Source: a virus
Length of the DNA: 36,426 nucleotides
Reading direction: 5' to 3' (one strand)
IMG/VR virus record: IMGVR_UViG_3300030329_003538
Location: 1-36,426 of that record
The notes under the pieces were generated by a model, which saw only the letters and a list, made by a program, of their open reading frames with translations, was not told the DNA's origin and made no database searches. The translations under genes and the position numbers were made by a program. Of this stretch, positions 6,947-13,679 are shown in pieces; the stretch's first letter is position 1; every line of letters starts with the position of its first letter.

Positions 6947-9692
6947 TTTTCAACTGCTTCATTCTATTGATTCTGGTTTCTTCCCACTTGTTTCTACGAT
7001 CACATAATCCTCTTAGATTATTGTATGCATCTTGTAAACTAAAAGGTTGATGCATATTAGGATTATCAAACGCCGCTGAAGACTCATTGAAATACATACC
7101 TCCAGTCATTGACGTGGTGGTTTTATATGTCAGATCTTTAGTGAGTCTCATTTCAAAGAACGTCCCTAGTTTTTCTGGTTCACAGAGCACCTTGGCGATT
7201 AACCACCTTGCTAAATCTCCATATGGTACATCTTTTGGAAGGTCTTGTGGAAGTTCTTCTGGTTGGTGTATGCGAGGTGGAGCACCCCATGTTTTCTCTA
7301 TTGGTAGGGACTCAAAGCTATCAAAATAGTCTTCCCATTGCTTGCCGCTTAGATGCCACTGGAAATGTTTCTCAAAGTTTTCTCTAGTCCGTTCACCCTC
7401 TTTTGCTCTATCCTCATCCGTTTTGTCTTCAAAGAAGGAGCGGAAAAATCCTGCGGCAGCATCGTTGTCTGGGACTGCACGTAAACAACCTGTCTCTAGC
7501 TCCTTATACAAGGCTGCTGGTTTAAGAGGATACCCTTCCAGTTTTCTAATCTCACTCTCCATAGCAGAGTAGTCAGTGCCGCACACTGGTATTCCACAAG
7601 CCGCAGCCTCTACATACGGAAGCCCAAAACCTTCACAGTTGGCATACTGAGTATAAAGGTCGAACAGGTTTACGATAGAAGAGAGGTCTTCGTATGACGC
7701 CCCGTTCTTTACGTTAGATAGGGTCGCACACCAGTTTCCGGTAAACGGAGATTGTGCTACAGCACCCTTAAACAGCGAAGGAAATGGCTTGTTAGTTTCG
7801 TTACAAATGTATGTAAAGAGAACATGTGACGAAAGCTCATTTTCTTGTAGGAGTTCGGGGATGTTCCACCCCAAGTCTGGGTAGCTAGTGTGGCAGTAGA
7901 GATAGTAATCTTTACTCTTGGCTTGGTCTAGGAACTTTTTAAAGGCTATAAAGAGGTCTGGGTACAACTTGCGGCGCTGGTTACGCATAACCGTGCCTAT
8001 AATTTTGTATTTTGGATCTATTCCAAACTTTTTCTTGTGGGCAATTTTGTCTTCTACTGGATGGTAGGCGGGGTGGGCTGACGGTGGAGCACTTCCTAAG
8101 TAGTTAATCTTTCCTCCTGATTGATCCGTCAGAACACCACCCGCCCAATCCGAGTATGTAAAACAGGCATCTGCACCGGCATATGTTGCAACCCACTGTC
8201 TAGCCTGTGGTCTTGCGTCTACAGTGGGCATGACGCAGTTATGTACTGCACAATGGGTAATAAAAGAGTGATCCTCTTCCACCTCTATGTCATATACTTT
8301 CACTTCGTCTTCGTAAGACTCTATGTGTGTCACAGGCATTAAGAAATAGCCATCCTTGATCATTACTCTAGTAAAATCTTTTTTGGAGCTTTCTGTATTA
8401 GACGAAAGTTTACTAATAAGCTCCTTAGAGAAATCTGAACACTTATGACCACTCAGCCTGATCGAATATCCTTCTTGTTTTCTTGATCCATTTAGTCTAA
8501 AACAGTATCCCAGAGACCTTCCTATGTCAGCCACCTGTCTAGCTAGAGTTTTTGACTTGCTAAACATCTCTATAGACGGCGTGTTGTGGTTAGTTCTAGT
8601 CACACAGCCATCGCCAGAAAAATATCCATCAAGTAGTATTTTAGCTTGTTTTTTATTCAGGTTTTTGTAACATAATGGGAGAATTTTCAATCCATCCTGA
8701 TCATAAAATTTACTAAATCTTTCTACTAAATGCCTTCCGTAAAATCTTAATGTTGTTTTGTTTCCATCTACCTTTTTGTCTCCATTTTCACTCTTAAAAT
8801 ATTCTTCTACTCTCTTTATGGTATCTGATTCGTCACTATGGAAATAAAAAGATATTCTGTATTTTTCTCTGGCGGATCCATCTGCTATAAAATGACCATT
8901 AATCCATAAATCTTCATCATTGCAGTCAATTCCGTGTCCCAATTCCATTATTGGCAACATTAAATAATCACCAATTGTTAAGTCGGAAGATGGTATAAAA
9001 TCTTTTAATGCAGTGTCGATAGAATCTATTTTTCTATGATACCTTCTGGTTTCGTTGTTCCAAGTTCTTTTTTGTTTTTTTGTAACTAAAACTTCATGAT
9101 CTGATGTACAAACCAGAGGTTCAGCCATTCCTTCTGCCTTGATTTTTACCATTAAACCTTTGTGAACGTGAGAGCTTGCTTTGTTTACTTTTCTCCTCCT
9201 GTTTTGGTGTGTTGCCACCTTTTCACCATTTAGATGTCTGTCCATGTAGCTTTCTATAGGTTGCGCATATCCAAAATCGGTTACTACTGGAGTTCCCGCT
9301 GGAAAACACCACTTAAAGTAGGGCCGGAAAGGAGACCTCTCTGCAAAATCTAACATCCAAAAGTCGCGTATGTCACATACGACATCTGGTAGAAAATCTA
9401 AACACACATGTTCAAATATCCACTCTCCAAACTGATTTGTACCTTTTGAGTCATATGCCTGTAGTTCTTCCTGTGAGGCTTTTGGTTCACAGTCTCTATT
9501 AGGCATAACCCCGTAATACTTCCACGGTATATTTGCTGCTCGCGGGTCGTTACGTTGCCCATAGGATGCCATTTCTGCAATTTCATACTTGCCAGTAGAG
9601 TGCAAGTAATTGAGAATTTCTCGTGTATATGTGGCATATCCGGTATTTAAAAATGTAGCTTCGCTACAGAACAGTATGCGCTTTTTCTGCAT
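6939..9692 (-). CDS. GT4-like glycosyltransferase interrupted by an intein
   Basis: 917-aa precursor from ATG 9692, which follows the ssb stop by 1 nt and has AAGGA 5-6 nt upstream. The host protein (exteins) is about 560 aa: residues 1-128 (MQKKRILFCSEATFLNTGY, GT-B N-half) and about 486-917. The C-half carries GTVMRNQRRKLYPDLF and the donor signature CEGFGLPYVEAAACGIPV. A 357-aa in-frame intein begins at Cys129 after YFKW and ends HCAVHN before CVMPTVDARPQ. A C-terminal tail of over 150 residues follows the GT domain. Splicing would join FKW to CVMPTVD. Inteins usually sit in DNA-metabolism genes, so this host is unusual. Confidence 0.9.
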   Translation of the reverse strand: MQKKRILFCSEATFLNTGYATYTREILNYLHSTGKYEIAEMASYGQRNDPRAANIPWKYYGVMPNRDCEPKASQEELQAYDSKGTNQFGEWIFEHVCLDFLPDVVCDIRDFWMLDFAERSPFRPYFKWCFPAGTPVVTDFGYAQPIESYMDRHLNGEKVATHQNRRRKVNKASSHVHKGLMVKIKAEGMAEPLVCTSDHEVLVTKKQKRTWNNETRRYHRKIDSIDTALKDFIPSSDLTIGDYLMLPIMELGHGIDCNDEDLWINGHFIADGSAREKYRISFYFHSDESDTIKRVEEYFKSENGDKKVDGNKTTLRFYGRHLVERFSKFYDQDGLKILPLCYKNLNKKQAKILLDGYFSGDGCVTRTNHNTPSIEMFSKSKTLARQVADIGRSLGYCFRLNGSRKQEGYSIRLSGHKCSDFSKELISKLSSNTESSKKDFTRVMIKDGYFLMPVTHIESYEDEVKVYDIEVEEDHSFITHCAVHNCVMPTVDARPQARQWVATYAGADACFTYSDWAGGVLTDQSGGKINYLGSAPPSAHPAYHPVEDKIAHKKKFGIDPKYKIIGTVMRNQRRKLYPDLFIAFKKFLDQAKSKDYYLYCHTSYPDLGWNIPELLQENELSSHVLFTYICNETNKPFPSLFKGAVAQSPFTGNWCATLSNVKNGASYEDLSSIVNLFDLYTQYANCEGFGLPYVEAAACGIPVCGTDYSAMESEIRKLEGYPLKPAALYKELETGCLRAVPDNDAAAGFFRSFFEDKTDEDRAKEGERTRENFEKHFQWHLSGKQWEDYFDSFESLPIEKTWGAPPRIHQPEELPQDLPKDVPYGDLARWLIAKVLCEPEKLGTFFEMRLTKDLTYKTTTSMTGGMYFNESSAAFDNPNMHQPFSLQDAYNNLRGLCDRRNKWEETRINRMKQLKNA
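8238..9308 (-). mobile_element. Cys-type intein with LAGLIDADG endonuclease, in glycosyltransferase
   Basis: 357 aa in frame inside the glycosyltransferase. Block A: CFPAGTPVVTDFGYAQPIES with nucleophile Cys1. Block B: LVCTSDHEVLV with the T-x2-H pair. Block F: VKVYDIEVEEDHSFI. Block G: HCAVHN, with Cys as the +1 residue. The complete canonical residue set suggests active class 1 splicing. The central part has two LAGLIDADG-like helices, INGHFIADGS and LLDGYFSGDGCV, both keeping the acidic catalytic residue, so a homing endonuclease is probably intact. The boundaries follow from the junction residues and were checked at codon level at both ends. Confidence 0.93.
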
Positions 9693-9693
9693 G

Positions 9694-10005
9694 TTAGTCC
9701 TTTTCGGGTTGGCAAATATCAAATTCATTAACTCGAAAGACGATAGATCCATCTTCTTCCGTTGCATTTCGAGCAGAACAATACACAGTCATTTTTGTGC
9801 CTCTGTCCACTAGCTTTTCTATGGTTTCAGCGCCGGTATGCCATGCCTCTAGGTTAATATAGGTTGGTATCCTGGTTTTTTCACCAGTCGCCTTAGACCT
9901 CCTATAAGTATAGGATACAAGGGTAAATTCCACAACACTGACTCCCCCTTCGACAGATAATTCAGGGTCATCAACTACAAAACCCGTAAAAGTACAGACA
10001 TTCAT
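9694..10005 (-). CDS. ssb: Single-stranded DNA-binding protein (SSB)
   Basis: 103 aa from ATG 10005, which has AGGA just upstream; a longer frame to 10056 lacks this. The OB-fold pattern of bacterial SSB is clear: MNVCTFTGFVVDDPELS, VVEFTLVSYTYRR, YINLEAWHTGAETIEKLV, GTKMTVYCSAR, VFRVNEFDI. It is short: the acidic C-terminal tail of cellular SSB is reduced to CQPEKD, which lacks the terminal DDIPF-like hook. It would coat ssDNA at the phage fork. It is preceded by a 144-nt leader with a promoter and a palindrome, one of two such leaders here, so its expression may be reset at this point. Confidence 0.85.
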   Translation of the reverse strand: MNVCTFTGFVVDDPELSVEGGVSVVEFTLVSYTYRRSKATGEKTRIPTYINLEAWHTGAETIEKLVDRGTKMTVYCSARNATEEDGSIVFRVNEFDICQPEKD

Positions 10006-10058
10006 TCCTGCCCCCTCAATAGTGTGCAATTTGAAAAGCGATTGGAGTATGATCATGA

Positions 10059-10089
10059 ACTACGGACTAACCGTAATACCGTCTTGAAC
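10059..10089 (-). repeat. 31-bp palindromic leader element, copy 2 (ssb)
   Basis: On the plus strand this reads ACTACGG-ACTAA-CCGTAAT followed by ACCGTCTTGAAC. It matches about 26 of 31 positions of the element at 15328-15358. The arms form a 6-7 bp stem with one imperfect pair and a 5-nt loop. It lies in the transcribed leader of ssb, between the promoter at 10121-10149 and the start codon at 10005. It is a candidate operator or RNA regulatory hairpin. There is no U-run after it, so a simple terminator is unlikely. Confidence 0.65.
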
Positions 10090-10120
10090 CCCAACTCGCT
10101 GTAATATTTAACAACACCCT

Positions 10121-10149
10121 ATTATAGTCTGAGAACTCAATTTTTCCAA
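10121..10149 (-). promoter_or_regulatory. Sigma70-like promoter for ssb and downstream genes
   Basis: Reading on the minus strand, TTGGAA (10149-10144), a 17-nt spacer, then TATAAT (10126-10121). The -10 is a perfect consensus hexamer and the -35 matches 4 of 6 positions of TTGACA. It begins right after the polymerase fragment ending at 10150, in one of the few real intergenic gaps. Transcription would start near 10113-10115 and produce a leader of about 110 nt holding the palindromic element. Confidence 0.6.
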
Positions 10150-11313
10150 TTAAATTTCGTAAATTTTTTCAATAATGAGAGAATTATCCCCTCTCTTTAC
10201 ATCCCCGCAGAAAAGCAGGTTATTTCCTTCATATAGCATATACTCGTATTTCTTTCGAGCCTCTGGAAATACGACGACACTATCAAGTATACATGTTTCA
10301 TCTTCAATTGTTAAAAAGGACATTAGTTGCCCTGGGTTTTTGCCGTTCTTTGTCTTGACGCTGTTTATGCGAACAATGTTGCCTGCAACACATAGGTTTT
10401 TACCATGCTTCCCATCGACGATTTCCTTGCACGTCGTGGTAGCCGCCGAAGTGTCTGCCGCATCAATTCTAGCAAGAGATACTGGACAACCCAGAAACTT
10501 GATTTCTTGATCGATAATCCACGATGGATCGTCGTCTAGACTAAACGGTGGATCGTCAATCATGTCTAGCTCGTTTTGTATAACCTGACTACGAGCCTTG
10601 GTGCTTGTTCCACCGCCCTCTTTTTTTGTTGGCTGTAAAGCCGTGAGGCAGTCTTTAAGGTTCTGCCACCCTACATTAGAGGTGTGATGGTTAATCGCCC
10701 ATTCCTGTTCCTTTTTTGTTAGAATGCGGAATATTTCGTACTCATACAGTGCTTTATTTCTAGATACTCCAGTTGATTTTGTGCTAAAGAAACCAATAGA
10801 CGCCAAAGCTTTAAATGAGGTAGCATTGATTTTTGGAGACAAAAACATTAGCACGTCTAGCCATGTAAAGTCTTTAGACTTCTTGCCGGTCTCCGATTCT
10901 ACCTCCTCAAGAATGGAGATAACTTTATCTCCAGATACTCCAGTCAACGACTTGACATCTTTAATACCAAAGTAAATATCTTTACCAAGTATGTCAAACT
11001 TTGTGCTAAATCTGGTAAGGTTTGGTATCTTTACTTCGATATCAAACAGTTTAGCTTCAGATACCAGTTCGTATACTTCTTGGTGCGGGTCTTGTTTGTC
11101 AGCAGCATGGTACAGGTAAGACAGGAAAAACTCTTTAGTATGATTAGCTTTATACCACGCTGCCATGTAAGCATCTTTAGCGTATGCTACACTGTGAGAA
11201 TTAGATACGACCATATTGTTTCCGTAAAATATATGGTCCTCTGAATCTACCTCTATGTCCATACAGGTTTTCAGTCCAGCTTTTTCAATGCTGATAATTT
11301 TTGCTTTACGCAT
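10150..11313 (-). CDS. dnaE: DNA polymerase III alpha, C-terminal fragment with split-intein C-half
   Basis: 387 aa. Residues 1-38 (MRKAKIISIEKAG ... NNMVVSN) are the C-terminal half of a split intein. Polymerase sequence begins with SHSVAYAKDAYMAAWYKANH, the motif after FNK in E. coli DnaE (FNKSHSAAYALVSYQTLW). The finger/helix-hairpin-helix region follows, then IKFLGCPVSLARIDAAD, and an OB domain (NLCVAGNIVRINSVKTKNGK to LLFCGDVKRG) at the C-terminus. ATG 11313 has GGAG 7 nt upstream and lies 43 nt inside the homing endonuclease gene. Trans-splicing with the 12200-13015 product would restore FNK-SHS. The fragment is probably useless without splicing. Confidence 0.92.
   Translation of the reverse strand: MRKAKIISIEKAGLKTCMDIEVDSEDHIFYGNNMVVSNSHSVAYAKDAYMAAWYKANHTKEFFLSYLYHAADKQDPHQEVYELVSEAKLFDIEVKIPNLTRFSTKFDILGKDIYFGIKDVKSLTGVSGDKVISILEEVESETGKKSKDFTWLDVLMFLSPKINATSFKALASIGFFSTKSTGVSRNKALYEYEIFRILTKKEQEWAINHHTSNVGWQNLKDCLTALQPTKKEGGGTSTKARSQVIQNELDMIDDPPFSLDDDPSWIIDQEIKFLGCPVSLARIDAADTSAATTTCKEIVDGKHGKNLCVAGNIVRINSVKTKNGKNPGQLMSFLTIEDETCILDSVVVFPEARKKYEYMLYEGNNLLFCGDVKRGDNSLIIEKIYEI
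11200..11313 (-). mobile_element. Split intein, C-terminal half (IntC, 38 aa)
   Basis: Starts MRKAKIISIEKAG. Block F is KTCMDIEVDSEDHIFYG with Asp at the usual position. Block G is NNMVVSN, ending in the cyclising Asn, with Ser as the +1 extein nucleophile. The penultimate residue is Ser rather than the common His. Length and start at its own ATG resemble known phage split-intein C-halves of 35-40 aa. Codon check: AAT at 11202-11200, then TCT CAC for Ser-His. Confidence 0.9.
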
Positions 11314-12164
11314 TCTTCATCTCCAAGTATATCTGATTCCCAAAATCTTATCAAATTTATATTATTATTGATGCAATATTCGTTCTTCCTTTTATCTCTA
11401 TAGTAATTTACCTTTTGTGTTTTTGTTTTTGGTCCGTTGTGGTATATCTTCGGATTAGAATGAAAATAATCTCCATCTACTTCTATGTAGATATCTAAAT
11501 CTTTTAAGTAGAAATCAAAACTCCAATATAATCTATGTTTTTCTTTTTCGTAACTTATACCTAAATCTTGTAAAAAGGATTCAAATCTTAAGGACGGCAA
11601 TGTGTCCGTGTGTTTAAATTTTCCGTTTTTAATCATTTCAAGAGTGTTTGCTCTAAATTTTTTCTTATTTTCTTCTGAGTGCTTACACCCCGTATGACCA
11701 TGTACTTTTCTTTTTTTTGCAGCTTCACTCTGTTTTTTCTTGGTTTCTGTAGAAACCGTTCTGTTTGACATTTTTTGGGATACGCTCATTATAGATGGAG
11801 ATGTCTCTTTTGTCAATGATAAATTCCAAGGTTTTTTGCCAAACATTGGGTTCCCCGAACCCTTTCTTGTTTTCTTGGCCTTTTCGGCCCAGTCTAGTAA
11901 ACCTTTATTTCTACCACATGCCATTTTCCTATACGCTATATTTGATGATTTTGTTACAATGTCAAGCGTCTTGCCGCAAATACCACAAGGGCATTTGATT
12001 TTATTATCAAAATAGTCATTTAAGGTAACGTCATGTTCATCTTCTAGGTGTTCTTTAAAGTAGTTGGATTTATATGCCCCCATTCTTCTTCGATCTTTTG
12101 TTATTTCATTAATATCTTTACCACATAGCTTGCACGCTTTCCATTCTTCTTTTGGTATAATCAT
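11271..12164 (-). CDS. Vsr-like homing endonuclease between split-intein halves
   Basis: 297 aa. N-terminal zinc-finger-like motifs: CKLC ... HLEDEH (about residues 15-45) and CPCGICGKTL. Then NUMOD3-like DNA-binding repeats: GSGNPMFGKKPWN and HSEENKKKFR. The C-terminal nuclease domain (about 190-290) reads WSFDFYLKDLDIYIEVDGDY, FHSNP and INNNINLIRFWESDI, the Vsr/PD-(D/E)XK-like core with Asp, Glu and His. It has its own strong SD, AGGAGG, 7 nt before ATG 12164, and overlaps the IntC gene by 43 nt. This placement, split-intein halves flanking a Vsr-related nuclease, is the published fractured-gene arrangement. It probably cleaves intein-less dnaE alleles; the target is untested. Confidence 0.88.
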   Translation of the reverse strand: MIIPKEEWKACKLCGKDINEITKDRRRMGAYKSNYFKEHLEDEHDVTLNDYFDNKIKCPCGICGKTLDIVTKSSNIAYRKMACGRNKGLLDWAEKAKKTRKGSGNPMFGKKPWNLSLTKETSPSIMSVSQKMSNRTVSTETKKKQSEAAKKRKVHGHTGCKHSEENKKKFRANTLEMIKNGKFKHTDTLPSLRFESFLQDLGISYEKEKHRLYWSFDFYLKDLDIYIEVDGDYFHSNPKIYHNGPKTKTQKVNYYRDKRKNEYCINNNINLIRFWESDILGDEECVKQKLSALKKLD

Positions 12165-12199
12165 TAGTAAGCCTCCTGTTAAATTTAATATAGCTCATA

Positions 12200-13015
12200 C
12201 TAATTATTATACACAAAAATCTCAACATTGCCTTCGATTATTTCTTTCAGTGGGCGCATTTTTTTGTCAGCACATAAAAATTTATGATCCAGTGTGCATC
12301 TAATTGTGTCGCCGTCAGACGTTTGTACTTCATATATTTCCTTTTCTCCGCTATCTATTACATCTACTACATCAACGTAATGATCTTCTTCATCGTTTTT
12401 GGGTGCTAATACTTTATCTCCAGCCTTTATCTCGTGAAGAAGTTTAGGTCCGTTTGGAGTGTAGACAACTGTTTCTGGATCTAGACATTTATTAAATGCA
12501 TAGCGGGAAGATTTCTCAATCCAACTGAAGATAGCTTCAGCGGTTTCTTTGGTAACGATTCCTTTACTAGTCGCACCCTTTAGGAAAGCTTTCTTTACTT
12601 TCGCCATGAGATCGGCTTTTTTCTTACCAATAGCTTTACGTAGCTCGTCAGCTTCCTTTAGGTCGAATCCTGCTAACTTTTGGGCTATACGCATAGACTG
12701 CTCTTGATATACAAGGACGCCGTGAGTTGGTTTTAGGATTTCTTCTAAAGACTCGTGTAGGTATGTAATCTCATCACGTCCATGTTTTCTATCAACATAG
12801 TGCTGAGTCATCGACTTACCATCGGTAATGGCCTTGAGTGTTCCTGGTCTGATAATCGCTATTAAGGCCGATAGTTCTTCAAGGTTCGATGGGGCGACCT
12901 TCTTAGACCATGACTTACCTAAATTACTTTCAAGTTGGAATACACCTTTAGTGTAACCATTTTTAAACAAGTCCCAAGTCTTGCTGTCTTCCAAGTCAAT
13001 CTTAGACATACACAT
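12200..13015 (-). CDS. dnaE: DNA polymerase III alpha, middle fragment with split-intein N-half
   Basis: About 271 aa from ATG 13015 (ATG 13009 is an alternative; the frame continues to a TTG at 13039). Polymerase residues 1-176 match the DnaE fingers: NGYTKGVFQLES, ALIAIIRPG, YVDRKHGRDEITYLHESLE, GVLVYQEQSMRIAQ, LRKAIGKKKADLMAKVKKAF, ending SRYAFNK. The last 95 residues are IntN. It lacks the palm aspartates, which are in the separate 13672-15285 product. It overlaps the exonuclease gene by 14 nt. No strong SD is seen, so translation is probably coupled to the exonuclease gene. Confidence 0.9.
   Translation of the reverse strand: MCMSKIDLEDSKTWDLFKNGYTKGVFQLESNLGKSWSKKVAPSNLEELSALIAIIRPGTLKAITDGKSMTQHYVDRKHGRDEITYLHESLEEILKPTHGVLVYQEQSMRIAQKLAGFDLKEADELRKAIGKKKADLMAKVKKAFLKGATSKGIVTKETAEAIFSWIEKSSRYAFNKCLDPETVVYTPNGPKLLHEIKAGDKVLAPKNDEEDHYVDVVDVIDSGEKEIYEVQTSDGDTIRCTLDHKFLCADKKMRPLKEIIEGNVEIFVYNN
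12203..12487 (-). mobile_element. Split intein, N-terminal half (IntN, 95 aa)
   Basis: Begins with Cys1 straight after FNK: CLDPETVVYTPNGPKLLHEI (block A), then GDKVLAP, and block B TIRCTLDHKFLC with T-x2-H. It ends IFVYNN at a TAG stop. There is no endonuclease domain. Together with the 38-aa IntC it makes a 133-aa mini-intein. The codon for Cys1 is TGT at 12487-12485. Confidence 0.92.
12206..12211 (-). promoter_or_regulatory. Possible -10 box ahead of the homing endonuclease gene
   Basis: A perfect TATAAT on the minus strand within the last codons of IntN, 42 nt before the endonuclease ATG. No convincing -35 is seen at 16-18 nt. Own control signals accompanying an inserted endonuclease gene are known for fractured loci, but in an AT-rich stretch this could be chance. 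Confidence 0.25.
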
Positions 13016-13679
13016 CACCGTTTGCAAAGGCTTTGTCAACTTTTAAATTACGGTATACAGCACGATGCGTTTTCATGAACTTGATCATGATATTCGCGGT
13101 GTCTTTAACGTCCTGAAGGGCATCGTGGGCGTTTTCAGTAGACATCCCCATTCTTTCACGCATAGAGTCCATGCTTATAGACTTCACATTAGGATCGCCC
13201 TCTGTCCACATAAATACATTATCCATAACGTCGATCTTGTAGACTGAGCTAAACAGCTTTTGACGTTTACGCTTGTCATCCCACGGTCCAAACTCTTGGC
13301 ACAACCTGTCTATGATAATCATGTCATAGCCAATGATGTTGAAGCCCGCAGGGATAGGAGCAAAGAAAGGTGTACCTTTCCAGTTATACTTGTCTACAAA
13401 CTGAGTAAACTTTTTCCATACGGTTTTCAAGTGTGGAGCTTTTGCGATACCCTCTCTGGTTTTACCTGTAACTTTTAGGGCACCTTCTTCGATTGGGCCT
13501 AAACCCTTCTTAACGGCCTTTTCATCGTCTACCTCTGCACGGATCTCGCTATTGAAAGACCCCTTCAGCTTAAAGTTCCTACCATCCAACGCTATAGCAG
13601 CCAACTGTGTAGGCTGACATGTGTTGGGGTCTCTACCGCCTGTTTCAAAGTCAAATACAATTATATCTCGGTTAGCCAT
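13002..13679 (-). CDS. DnaQ-like DEDDh 3'-5' exonuclease
   Basis: 225 aa starting MANRDIIVFDFETGGRDPN. Exo I is FDFETGG (Asp and Glu), Exo II is NIIGYDMIIIDRL (Asp) and Exo III is NAHDALQDVKDTANI (His and Asp), a full DEDDh set. It is therefore a likely active proofreading exonuclease for the fragmented Pol III, comparable to the epsilon subunit. Its ATG overlaps the stop of the N-terminal polymerase gene by 8 nt, and its end overlaps the middle polymerase gene, so it is wedged between two pieces of the enzyme it should serve. AGGA lies about 8 nt before the ATG. Confidence 0.88.
   Translation of the reverse strand: MANRDIIVFDFETGGRDPNTCQPTQLAAIALDGRNFKLKGSFNSEIRAEVDDEKAVKKGLGPIEEGALKVTGKTREGIAKAPHLKTVWKKFTQFVDKYNWKGTPFFAPIPAGFNIIGYDMIIIDRLCQEFGPWDDKRKRQKLFSSVYKIDVMDNVFMWTEGDPNVKSISMDSMRERMGMSTENAHDALQDVKDTANIMIKFMKTHRAVYRNLKVDKAFANGDVYV

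Noticed and set aside
13002-13039. Programmed frameshift joining exonuclease to the middle polymerase fragment
   Set aside because: There is no slippery heptamer with a downstream structure in the overlap, and each product has its own start codon. Coupled initiation explains it.
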